From Ornithodoros turicata (lineage: Eukaryota; Arthropoda; Arachnida; Ixodida; Argasidae): 64,000 nucleotides of DNA. The DNA lies in contig NC_088206.1 in NCBI RefSeq assembly GCF_037126465.1, positions 54,974,841 through 55,038,840 on the forward strand, written 5' to 3'. Below, one piece after another: positions 54,711-63,640 of the stretch. How positions within the stretch are numbered: position 1 is the stretch's first letter; each line of letters starts with the position of its first letter. The notes beneath the pieces were generated by a model. It was not told the DNA's origin. It searched no databases and saw only the letters and a program-made list of their open reading frames with translations. A program made the position numbers and the translations under genes.

Positions 54711-55121
54711 TACACTCTAAGAAAGAAAGGCGTGAAAAGGTGGTAACTTCTATATAGTCACCACCTAAGTCAACATAGCGTCTGATGAAGGGTGTAAAAG
54801 GATGGTAACCTTGCCCGTTACCGCCTGTTTGCAGGTGCAGTACAAAATGTGTGTAAGAGCTGTTATTACAGCCACAGGAGCAATGCACTTTCAGGGAGTG
54901 CAGCTTTCCCAGCATTGACAGTGCAATGGACATTGAGCACATTGTGTACAACGAAGATAACGGCAACTAAAATTTGTTTTGGGATTCGCGCTAATCCGTT
55001 GTGCCGACTGCCTGCTACCTAGGTAGCAGGTAGAACTTTGCAACCTTTCAGGCACAACATATGCGACAACTATTACCTCCTAAAAGGTGTAACTGCTCCA
55101 CCCTTTTTTCTAAGAATGTGC
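54711..55121. mobile_element. Family B TIR element, copy 2
   Basis: Left TACACTCTAAGAAAGAAAGG, right TTTTTTCTAAGAATGTGCA. Shares with the inverted copy 19802-20198 the blocks GGTGGTAACTTCTATA, CACCTAAGTCAACATA and GTAGAACTTTGCAACC. Without the MITE-A3 piece seen in the other copy. No coding capacity. Confidence 0.75.
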
Positions 55122-55264
55122 AACAGGTATTCATAGGCGACGCATTCAGCGTATGTTATGTCGTGAGCTTCTGTGCGAAGGGCATATAGCACGAGGTTCT
55201 CAAAGGTTGCCCTTGCATATGGTATTATAGTTACTGGATAGACAGAAGTACGGTACACTACAGA

Positions 55265-55525
55265 AAGGAAACTTTGCCGTGTTCAGAAGCGTTAGCCATT
55301 CAGAATAATATCATTTTGTTTGTTCAATATGGGAGGCGTGCTTGTAGCAATTTGTACAGCAACAGACAAGTTGCAAGTGAGGCTTAATTCTGGCTAACAA
55401 TTGCCTCTCATTTCACGCGCGTCGTCTCCCTTCATTCAGTGCTTAACAACTTCCCAACAGTACGTTAATTGTCACAAAAAGGCGTATGCCTCGCTCTCTC
55501 CTCGAATCGAAAGCGATAACTATAT
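55265..55525. mobile_element. MITE-A relative, degraded
   Basis: Traces of both arms: AATATCATTTTGTTTGTTCAATATGGGAGGCG on the left, TTGTCACAAAAAGGCGTATGCC and TCGAATCGAAAGCGATAAC on the right, with about 110 bases of other sequence between. Outer ends are missing. Confidence 0.5.
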
Positions 55526-55529
55526 GGGC

Positions 55530-55855
55530 GGCTCTATATAGCGGCTCTGCAGAGCGCGCTCCGTCCACTCGGTCCCTCTCGCTCCGGAGCCTCTGCTAAA
55601 CGGGGTTTTAAGCAGGAGAGCGTTGCGTATGCGTATGATGTGTGCACGTTGCGTGTGCAAAGCGCCTATATAGGCCTCTAGGTGTCACTGAATGTTCTTT
55701 TCCGGTAGAGCTGTCTTCCGATCCTGCAGCCTTAAAAAAATTAATTACGCAAGGTGAAGATGGGTCCCACCGGGGAGGAGGGTGGAGAGCGCTGGAGTGC
55801 CACACTCCGCAAAAGGAGCGCGCTCTGTGCGCTCCCGAACCGCTACGTAACGCAC
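55530..55855 (+). mobile_element. Family E TIR element, copy 2
   Basis: Inverted relative of 48668-49108. Left end AGCGGCTCTGCAGAGCGCGCTC and right end in complement AGCGGTTCGGGAGCGC..GAGCGCGCTC are similar, so the family probably has TIRs. It directly precedes a GGGTGTC foldback. Confidence 0.65.
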
Positions 55856-55861
55856 CCTATA

Positions 55862-56626
55862 CCGGGTGTCCCAGAAAACGTGTCATTGAATTTTAATAAA
55901 AAAAACTACGCCCATGCGGCCAACCGCATTTGTTCTTACTAGGGTTTTGCCACCTCCTGATGTGCATGTCATGTAACCTAAGTTTAATTATGTAAATTTT
56001 TACGAATTGAGGAGCTATCGTATCGGAAAAAATAGCCGAAAGTCATGCTCTACTGAGCTCGCAGAGGATAGCGCGCGACGAATTTTTCAGCAAAATAATT
56101 GTCAGTCCGACTAAAGGAGGTTGGAAACCCAACCCACACCACCGTGGTAGAAAGAGATAACACAGACATAGCTTATCGCGTCCGGCTTCGGCTGGGACCA
56201 TACCTTCCCTCTCTCAATTTCAGGAACTGTCACTTTGGTTGGTCACTTGTGGGCTGGGTTTCCAACCTCCTTTCGTCGGACTGACAGCGATTGTGCTCAA
56301 AAAGTCCTCGCACGTCATACTCAAGTGCCCCAAGAAGCATGATGGTCGGCTATTTTCCTCGATAGGATAGATCCTGAATATCACTGTCAATTAACATGGA
56401 TTTGAGTAAATTCGGCACGCTCTTCATGTTGTTGGGGTAAAAAAGTGACTTTTACTTCGAAAATTTCCGAGTTGTCTTCGCAAAAATTTACATAATTAAA
56501 CTTAGGTTACATGACATGCACGTCAGGAGGTGACAAAGATCTACTAAGAAATGCCGTTGACCGCATAATTCTAGGTGGCGTAGTTTTTTTATTATAATTC
56601 AATGACACATTTTCTGGGACACCCTG
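55862..56626. mobile_element. GGGTGTC-type foldback, complete
   Basis: Ends CCGGGTGTCCCAGAAAACGT and, in complement, CAGGGTGTCCCAGAAAATGT, flanked by TA (55860-55861, 56627-56628). Self-complementary for most of its 765 bp, with mates such as GGAGGTTGGAAACCCA and TGGGTTTCCAACCTCC. TA duplication and end sequence suggest Tc1/mariner relatives. No coding. Confidence 0.88.
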
Positions 56627-56642
56627 TATGCATTCGGCGCGG

Positions 56643-56748
56643 TGCGCTCTAAAGGCAGAACTTCACCTCAGCGCGCTCCTAGGCAACCGTCATCCCGATT
56701 GACATCGTTCTCTCCCATTTGTTGAAAACGGGAGGCGTATGCCCTTTA
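56643..56748. mobile_element. MITE-A left half, interrupted by family C
   Basis: GCGCTCTAAAGGCAGAACTTC, CCGTCATCCCGATTGACATCG, CATTTGTTGAAAACGGGAGG, GCGTATGCCC ends at TTA, where family C begins. After family C, TTA-GTGACACTTATGCAG (57113-57130) continues the MITE-A loop, then a TTAA followed by AGGCACTGTAAAGCAG starts unrelated sequence. The right arm was not found. Confidence 0.75.
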
Positions 56749-57112
56749 CCGTGTATTCACACGAGCGGCATCCTCACGGAAGATTCTAGTGGAAGAAAAA
56801 AAAAAAAAAAAACTGCTCACGGAGCCGAAGTTTGGTTCCATGTTATGTTGAGATTCACACGGTGCTGGAATTACGGGAGTGGCGTATACTGCGCACTTAG
56901 CCGACGACACTTAGCAGACGTCAGCGTGGTTTCCTGTCGTCTGATACGGAATATCTTGTGGCTGTGTCGCAGGATGTTCCCCACGGTTTGCAGTGTACGT
57001 GAAGACAAGACGTTGAGCGCTCGCGCTGACGTGACAGCAGAAACCTATGACGTTTTCCGCACCTTCCGCAGTATAGCGTTCTGGGGGGAATGTCGCTCGT
57101 TTGAATAAACGG
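56749..57112. mobile_element. Family C MITE with TTA duplication, nested
   Basis: Begins CCGTGTATTCACACGAGCGG and ends, in complement, CCGTTTATTCAAACGAGCG, flanked by TTA (56746-56748, 57113-57115). Interior shares CTTGTGGCTGTGTCGCAGG and GTGACAGCAGAAACC words with 46318-46684 in the opposite orientation. 364 bp, no coding. PIF/Harbinger-like by duplication. Confidence 0.88.
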
Positions 57113-57316
57113 TTAGTGACACTTATGCAGTTAAAGGCACTGTAAAGCAGCAGGCATACAATTTTATACTGCTGGCTCATTTGACAGTCTGGGTGATCGT
57201 ATACAAATGCCACAAATTTCGTCAAAATCCACCTCGTAGTTGTTTTTAGAAAATTCAGATTTAATATTAATGCCAACTCTGTGTCTGAGACCGACACGAA
57301 CTCCGCAGTTCCCGCC

Positions 57317-57565
57317 ATGGGCGAACATAAACGAGCCAATACCAATGGGAGCGTACAGCGACATCTGTGGAACGCTACCATCACCACGCCGGCTCGCAGG
57401 ACGTGGCGCATTTTCGCGTTGGTGACTTTCACGGTGATTCTGCTGACAGTACTCTTACTCGTTTCCACGATGTACCAATCCTCTTGCATTTTGAGAGAAT
57501 ATATGTCAGGAGCTACCTCGTTTGAACAAACTTTTCAAAGAAATTTCAAGAAGGCGGCTACTTAG
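57317..57565 (+). CDS. Candidate 82-aa single-pass membrane protein or exon
   Basis: ATG at 57317 sits in CCCGCCATGG, close to the animal start consensus. The peptide has a basic, hydrophilic N-terminus with an N-x-T site (NAT, 19-21), then TTPARRTWR, then a strong hydrophobic span at about residues 32-52 (IFALVTFTVILLTVLLLVST), a Cys at 57, and a polar tail to a stop. The charge pattern would suit a type II membrane anchor. I do not recognise the family. It may be the first exon of a larger gene, a small gene, or chance. The frame stays open upstream of the ATG, and no splice site was verified. Confidence 0.35.
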   Translation: MGEHKRANTNGSVQRHLWNATITTPARRTWRIFALVTFTVILLTVLLLVSTMYQSSCILREYMSGATSFEQTFQRNFKKAAT

Positions 57566-57599
57566 CCCATGACTTAGCCGATGGAGGGTTGAGGCACTT

Positions 57600-58005
57600 T
57601 GGACCGCCGCTCACTCATGATCACTCACCAGCAACTCGGCTCATTGCCCGCTCACTCATGCTCACTCACCGGCAGCTCAAATCATCGCCAGCTCACTCAT
57701 GCTCACTCACTGGAAGCTCAACTCCTTGCTCGGTCACTCATGCTCACTTAACGGCAGCTCAGCTCATCGCTCGCTCACTCATGCTCACTCACAGGCACTT
57801 CAGCCCGCTCACTCATGCTCACTCACTGGCAGCTCAGCTCATTGGTCGCTCACTCATGCTCAGTCAACGGCAGCTCAGCTCATCGCTCGCTCACTCATGC
57901 TCACTCACAGGCTGCCGAGCTCATTGCCCGCTCACTCATGCACACTCACAGGTTCATCGCTCGCTCACTCATGCTCACCGTCTTAGTTTAGCTCGCTGGA
58001 TGCTC
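57600..58005. repeat. 41-bp minisatellite array 1
   Basis: About ten units of GCTCACTCATGCTCACTCAC followed by a variable GGCAGCTCAGCTCATCGCTC half, at a 41-bp step with some shorter units. Overlapping frames of 95 and 165 codons translate the repeat (HSCSLTGSS) and are not genes. The same unit type occurs at 60567-60790. Confidence 0.9.
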
Positions 58006-58639
58006 ACTCGCAGTCAAGTCACCAGAACGGCCAGAATGAGCGTGAGAGATCATGAGCGGCTGCGCCAGCGAGCGAGCTTTGGCTAGTCGCTTCCTTGTGC
58101 CTTGGCTGGCACAAACAACTGCGCTTTGGATGTCTGGAGGGCCAGCCAGATAGAGGATCCAGATTGCGCTCATAAGCATTCAGCCAGGAATGCGTATTAG
58201 AACGGCACAGCACAATTCGTTTCGTTTTTTGCCCTGCCGGAAACTGTGCAGGTGACATCGACAGTGGAGGTCTCGCCGAATACAAGGATTCACATCATGG
58301 CCGCCATCTCTAGTACTGCCGGCCGAATAAACAGGAGAAATGGTCACTTCCTTGCCTTCAGGGGGTGCCCAATGTCCAAGGCGAAACACGGGTTCAAGGG
58401 CGCGAGAGCAAACTGCGTCTCAAGAGAAAGACGCCTTGGCGCCAGGGTCACTACATGCACCGCTTGCGTGGTTGTCGTCTGCTGCGCATTCCTGCTTGTT
58501 TGGAACTGAAACGAAAGCCAGAGTGGCGTCAAGTTCACTTTCGTCTTGGACATTACAGCTTACAGCTTGGACATTACTCCAGCTGTGCCTGAGTGTAGAC
58601 ACCGACCGCATCGTGCGAGCATTAAATTTGATTACGGGA
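58006..58639. other. Spacer between array and BED ORF
   Basis: No recognised element. The BED-finger frame remains open upstream to 58340, but residues encoded before 58640 are low in conserved features. A short duplicated CATTACAGCTTACAG-like segment occurs at 58551-58573. Confidence 0.4.
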
Positions 58640-58849
58640 ATGGGTGAGCCCTCAGAGAAACTCAAGGAAGAACATATTTCTTTGCAAGACTTTGTCGTCC
58701 CAGATAACTTAAGGGACCACTATGATTATGTTGGAAGTTCTAAGGACTATAGGAAAACGGTTCTGCTTTGTCGCCACTGTTCTCAAGAAAAGCAGGGGTC
58801 CAGCATATCCAGCACGAACTTCAAAAGACACCATGAGGTAGGCATATGA
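58640..58849 (+). CDS. BED-type zinc-finger exon, hAT-related (partial)
   Basis: From ATG 58640 the peptide reads MGEPSEKLKEEHISLQDFVV, later CRHCSQEKQGSSISSTNFKR-HHE. C-x2-C followed by S.STNFKRHH is the front of a BED finger, the N-terminal DNA-binding domain of hAT transposases and of host genes domesticated from them. The frame reaches a stop at 58847, but GAG|GTAGGC at 58837/58838 could be a splice donor right after HHE, where the last His of the finger would come from the next exon. No further hAT exons were found downstream. It may be a relic or the start of a split gene. Confidence 0.5.
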   Translation: MGEPSEKLKEEHISLQDFVVPDNLRDHYDYVGSSKDYRKTVLLCRHCSQEKQGSSISSTNFKRHHEVGI

Positions 58850-58997
58850 GAGCGAGGTATTGGTGCACTGCTTTGCAGTAGCGGCGCAACTATACGAGGG
58901 GGCATGGGGAAGGTAGGGGGCTGGATCCCCTGCTCATATTGTGGGCACACTGGTATCAGGATCATGACTGGTAGGTCATGCACATTCACCCATATGA

Positions 58998-59503
58998 GGG
59001 TCGATTCACACGATGCAACTTTAGTTGCGCGCAACCAGGTTGCGCCACCAAGTTGCACCGTGTGAACGCGAAGCTCTGGTTGCGCAACTCGAGTTGCAAG
59101 AGTTGCAGAGCCGATCGCTTCACGAGCGATTTCTCCTGCAACTCTAGCTGCAACCTGTCAATCACACGGCTCCGCCTTGCAAGCGCGACCAATCAGGAAG
59201 ACTTCCGTGTGTCAGTTATTGCAGCGGCAGTACGCGAGACGATGAAATTATCACTAACCAGTGGAAATTATGCAAAATTATCAAACTCGCAACGGATTGA
59301 ACTCGTAACGAGCAGAAGTCGCAGTGCGATTGGACGAAAATGATGACAATGATGTTTTTCGCGCCATCTGTCGAGCTCGCTGACGACTACGGCATTCCGA
59401 GTTGCTCGCCGTATGAAAGGGACCTTTTTGGTGCAACTTCGGTTGCGTGCAACTATAGCGGAAACCGAGTTGCAGCAAAAAGTTGCATCGTGTGAATCGA
59501 CCC
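58998..59503. mobile_element. PIF/Harbinger-type MITE
   Basis: Perfect ends GGGTCGATTCACACGATGCAAC and its complement, extending with few mismatches, flanked by TGA (58995-58997, 59504-59506). The 3-bp duplication and the GGGT.GATTCACA end type point to PIF/Harbinger. Both subterminal zones are full of AGTTGC/GCAACT words. Overlapping frames through it are not genes. Confidence 0.88.
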
Positions 59504-59629
59504 TGAGCCATGCAAATCCAGAAAAGGAAAACATGTATTACACGTACGCACGAGGGCCGTGGTCGGAACTCGGGAGACATCGCTCGTGTTGAGGCTGTAG
59601 TAATCTTGCGGGATACAGGATATAGAGCA

Positions 59630-59812
59630 ATGCAGGACAGGGGAGGAGTAGCGACGGGGGGGGGGGGGGGGGGCTTGGGGGCTGAAGCCTCCTCCCGAAA
59701 CCGCACCTTTGGTAGTACATTTCGGAGAGGGAAGAGAGAAAGAGAAATCCTCCCCTCCCATATAAACCTTCCGAATTTTTTTTTTTCTGGCTGCGTCCCT
59801 GATGCAGGACGC
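59630..59812. repeat. Repeat end with poly-G and A-run (unclassified TIR end)
   Basis: On the minus strand: GACGCAGCCAGAAAAAAAAA, ATTCGGAAGG, a G/A-rich stretch, GGAGGAGGCTTCAGCCCCC and then a C homopolymer (59657-59673). A ACGCAGCCAG-A-run-TTCGG-poly-C layout is familiar as the end of a common animal DNA transposon type, but the partner end was not found. Confidence 0.45.
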
Positions 59813-59829
59813 TTATCAACAAAATGTAA

Positions 59830-60093
59830 TGGGCTGCACTCTTAGTAAAAAGAGATTCAAAAGGGAATCAAATGGTGCTCGGACTCGGACACCCTCGCGA
59901 ACGGAGAGGGCGTTGCAGGGATCACCCTTCCATGATCGTATTTAATGAAGTGTGTTGTGTGCACTCCCTTCATGGACGGGTGGTAGCCTGATTCCCCAAT
60001 GTTTATGACGAGGTTCTTCCAGACTATGCAACAGTGATGCCCCGTACTTTTATTCATTTGTTAAAATTATCGAGACACACCTGCAACTAATGA
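59830..60093. other. Spacer with a MITE-like terminus
   Basis: TGCACTCTTAGTAAAAAGAG at 59834-59853 resembles a family A/B terminus but no partner arm is recognised. Confidence 0.35.
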
Positions 60094-60566
60094 AAGAAGA
60101 AGAAGAAGAACAACTTTATTTTGAGATGGAGAGTGGGGAGTTCATCGCCAGAGGCGATACTCTACCTCATTGCTGGTGGGGATGTGGGGAATAAAATAAT
60201 GGGCCTCTTCACAATAACGATCGAAGTCCGATGGTGTCCAGAAATGTCAAAAGAGCTTTGAGCGGAGATCGTTGCTGGGCTGGATTGGGCCAGGGACCAA
60301 GCAATTTCGATAGGAAGAAGGGGCGAGAGTCCAGCTGACTAAGAGACTCGGAGAGTGCGGTTCGGGAAGTTGGTAGTAGGGGCAATGAAGAAGAATGTGC
60401 TCCAGATCCCCAAGAGCACCACAGTGGCAGCAGGTGGGAGAGTCAACTTGTCTCAAGCGATAACGCCACTGAGCTGTAAAGGCCACATCGAATGAAAAGT
60501 AATGAAAGAAGAGATGAACAAGCCTGTGTCTGATATGCCCAAAGTAGTTGTATCCCTGAAGATCTT
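60094..60566 (-). pseudogene. LINE 3' end with C-terminal knuckle
   Basis: Minus-strand peptide contains RLRQVDSPTCCHCGALGDLE and HILLHCPYYQ, the C-x2-C...H-x4-C knuckle of RNase H-type LINEs. A stop near 60247 is followed by about 130 bases of 3' UTR with AATAAAGTTGTTC and a (TTC)n tail (60094-60112), as expected for the 3' end of a retroposed copy. Its 5' side is cut at about 60566, where the 41-bp array begins. A different subfamily from 19363-19596. Confidence 0.75.
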
Positions 60567-60790
60567 GCTCACTCATGCTCACTCAACTCGCCACTTGCCC
60601 ACTCAACTCGCCGCTTTCTCACTCATGCTCAGTCATCTTCCACTCAACTCTTTGTTTGCTCACTCATGCTCACTCATCCTCCGCTCAATTCTCTGTTTGC
60701 TCACTCATGCTCACTCACTCGTCCCCGGCTGTCCGTTCACTCACTCATGCTCAGCTCATTTGCCAATATGAGGATGAGTGAGCATGCTCA
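60567..60790. repeat. 41-bp minisatellite array 2
   Basis: Five to six units of GCTCACTCATGCTCACTCA with a second half CCTCCGCTCAATTCTCTGTTT, step about 41 bp. Ends with an inverted piece, GAGTGAGCATGCTCATGAGTG. Same unit type and orientation as 57600-58005. Confidence 0.85.
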
Positions 60791-60977
60791 TGAGTGAGTT
60801 TTGCCGAGGTATGTAAACACTGTTGCTCGACGAATGGGTGATTGTTTACCACCAGGCGTCGCCAGGAGTTTTCTGACGCACATAAAATTTGCAGTGTTGG
60901 TTCCTTTCGGAATAAGCTTTCAAATGCTGCTGCCAATATTAACAGCTTGCCTAGCTGCTTTACAGTACCTTTGAGGT

Positions 60978-61095
60978 AATTGTCACAAAAAAGGTGCACG
61001 TTCCGCGCTTTCCACGAATCAGAACTGATAACGGTGCCATTCCGCACAATGGTTTGTTTACCTTCGGCGTGCTACGCGGTGAAGTTCCTGTATTT
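60978..61095. mobile_element. MITE-A right-half fragment
   Basis: AATTGTCACAAAAAAGGTGC, CACGAATCAGAACTGATAACGG, GGCGTGCTACGCGGTGAAGTTCC follow the MITE-A right arm; the terminus and left arm are missing. Confidence 0.6.
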
Positions 61096-61494
61096 ATAAT
61101 TTAAACTGAAGTCTTTCTGTACGAATACATTTTAAGCCATTCGCGATAAAAACAAACTGAAGATGTTGTACCCGGAGGAATGAAGCGATTAAATATTTGA
61201 ATGAATTCCTCTCCATTCTAACGAGCGCTGAATTTAATCGATACGCGGGATCTTTCAATGACGACCCTCGGTGCACAGACCATGATAAATGGCGAACCTG
61301 ACGACGGGTTGAGATCTTGGTACGCTAACGAAATAATCGATTTCTGTCCGGAGATTTATGTGAGGAATTCCCGCGTGTTAGTTTTCGATCGCAGCTCCGT
61401 TCACAAATTGCGTTACTGCGTTAATTGTACACCCTTGAACATGGTAACATCGCATGCGCTGGCGATATGGGGTATGCTGCAGTCTCCAAAAACG
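61096..61494. other. Spacer, nothing recognised
   Basis: The 87-codon frame at 61258-61521 has no recognised motif. Confidence 0.4.
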
Positions 61495-61747
61495 AAAGTT
61501 CATCGTATAACATTCTTCTAGTCAAGCATAATTGCGAATGATATCTCTCACCTGATTTGTCACTCATAAACGGGAGGAGTATTTAGGCCTGTTTGGGCAT
61601 ACGCTCAAATCAAGATTGATAACCGTATTAGGGGGGGGGGGATATGATTAATGCTGATAAAAAAAAGGAAGGAAACGTTAACCGTATCATTCCATGCAGC
61701 GTCTGCCCTGTGACGTGTTATGGTGTGAGGTTCTGTTTTTAGTGTGT
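61495..61747. mobile_element. MITE-A relative, diverged
   Basis: Left arm traces AAGTTCATCGTATAAC, CAAGCATAATTGCGAATGATATC, CCTGATTTGTCAC, AACGGGAGGAG; right arm GTATCATTCCATGCAG, CCTGTGACGTGTTATGGTGTGAGG, TTCTGTTTTTAGTGTGTA. A G-run lies at 61632-61641. Confidence 0.6.
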
Positions 61748-61755
61748 ACCGTGAC

Positions 61756-62554
61756 CACAACCGGGAAGTAAATAATTGGAAGTAATCAAGTTACTGTAAT
61801 TAATTACATTTGCAGTATTTAATAACTGTACCTAAATACTTGTAAAAAATGTAACTAACTGTAATTTAATTCCATTTTGTCTGTAACTTGTACTCAAGGA
61901 ACAGTTACTTTGTGCTTTGATTTTCACTTATAGATTTCTGTCTGCAGTGTTGTCTCTTTCCAAAGGCTGATTCTTTTCTACTGTGATCAGGATTTTCATT
62001 TTTCTTATTGCTATTGGTATTGCACAGAATCTTAGCATTCATTTCATAGAGCTTTCAAACGAGATTTTACCTGTTCCTCATCATACCAAACCTATTGTGT
62101 ATTTTTTAGTAGATTAGTAGACAAGTAGATGTTTAACCTATTTGTGTTTTCATGAATTTGTTTTGTGTTGGTATGTATGCTCCACTTGAATAATAAGTAC
62201 CACATTTCGTGCAATATAACTATCAATTTAACGGCGACTGCTAAATGTGCTTCTTGCTTCTGTTCAGATGTTCTGTTCTTTGCACGTAAGTTTCCTTGTC
62301 CACATAAGCATTTGTACCACCTAGTTCATTGTGCAAATATGCGCCTCTGGAAGGACAACATTATCTTTAATATGTCGTGGGAGACGTATTTGGCAACTCT
62401 GAACGGACACCGTCTGAAGTAACTCAATTACATTTACTGTCACTGAATTATATTTTGGTTTCGGTAATTGTTCCTGTAACTAAATTACTTTCTGAGCCAT
62501 GTAACTGTATCTGTATAGCTTAATCACTTCTTTTGAGTAGCTTATACATCTCTG
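61756..62554. mobile_element. hAT-like element with perfect 8-bp duplication
   Basis: Direct repeats ACCGTGAC at 61748-61755 and 62555-62562. Ends CACAACCGGGAAGTAA and, in complement, CAGAGATGTATAAGC; the right end has the usual hAT CAGAGATG form. Both subterminal zones are rich in GTAAYT/ARTTAC words. The 85-codon internal frame (62165-62422) has a cluster of Cys/His but no recognised domain. Confidence 0.82.
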
Positions 62555-62562
62555 ACCGTGAC

Positions 62563-63519
62563 TATAGTTATCTTGTCAGTCGCAATCCAGTCAATTTTAA
62601 GCAGTGGTCTTAGGGGTTCTGTTTGAATGTATTCGCTCATTCACGTGATCATTTCGTGGCAACACTGCCCGGTGCTCGGAAATTGCTGGCGCCCGCGCTG
62701 GATCACGTGACCGTTGCCACCCGAACATGAGTACAAGGAATATAGCGATTTCAGCCGCTTGGATCACGCTAGGAGCATCGCGGTCGCTCATGTTCCTGAT
62801 GCGTCGTCTGCTAACACATGTTAACTTCGGCGTGCGGGTATAGTCAACACCACCTATAGGTAGAGAACGCCTGCTTACTGGTAGACGTGACGTAACAACT
62901 AAGAGTCAGCCAATCAGGATCGTGTTTTGAACGGCAGTAGCCAATCACGAGCGAGCTTTCAGTGGTCGTAGCAATGGAGACGAACCACCGCCGTCTCCGA
63001 GTAGTGATTGAACGTCCCCGTGTACTAAATGGGAAATTTTTAAAATAAAGCGCAGAACGGTCCCATATCTTTCTCAAGACTGATTTTTTGGAAAGTGTGT
63101 TGCAATTTTTGTCTACAGATTCATGTCTACAAGTTCCAAGTTAGGTGCATCATTTGCGAGTTCTTGAATTAGCAGAACGGCGATTCGCAGTAGCAGACGA
63201 ATTCTGACTTTACATGTCCACGTAGCGAAGGAGGGAGAGGATGCAATAAGCAGGCCTTCTGTATCATGGGGGCGTTGGTATAGTGCGGCCAATGAATGCC
63301 AATGCGGGCCCTCGCGGTGCGGATGTGACGACAGCGGGTACAGTTGGGCAACGTGCTGTCCGGCCAGAAGGGGAACGGGCAAAAAAAGTACTAGCTGGCA
63401 GATTTACCTTCCTGGCGTTAGGCAAACGCCACGCGAACACGAGTGGCTGCTACGTTTTTCATCAAGCGAACACAAGTGCTCAGCATCTGGCAAATAAATC
63501 TGACAGGAGACGACCACGC
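62563..63519. other. Spacer, nothing recognised
   Basis: No terminal repeats or coding signatures were recognised. Short frames overlap on both strands. Confidence 0.4.
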
Positions 63520-63640
63520 GAAATCGCTATATATAACGTAGAGCCCTGGACCGGCAATCCAGAAGATGTGGGATCGAGTCCTACACCTTGCTAACCTTTT
63601 CAGTGATTTCCTTCTTTTAATGTATGTTACTTGGCAGACG
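63520..63640 (+). repeat. tRNA-derived SINE fragment
   Basis: GTAGAGCCCTGGACCGGCAATCC, then AGAAGATGTGGGATCGAGTCC (B-box-like GGATCGAGTCC) and CTTTTCAGTGATTTCCTTC as body. The 5' part keeps weak A-box similarity. A full cloverleaf cannot be drawn, so it is not called a tRNA gene. Confidence 0.5.

Noticed and set aside
57589..58086. 165-codon open frame rich in HSCSLTGSS
   Set aside because: It translates the 41-bp minisatellite; long frames arise in several phases of the same array.
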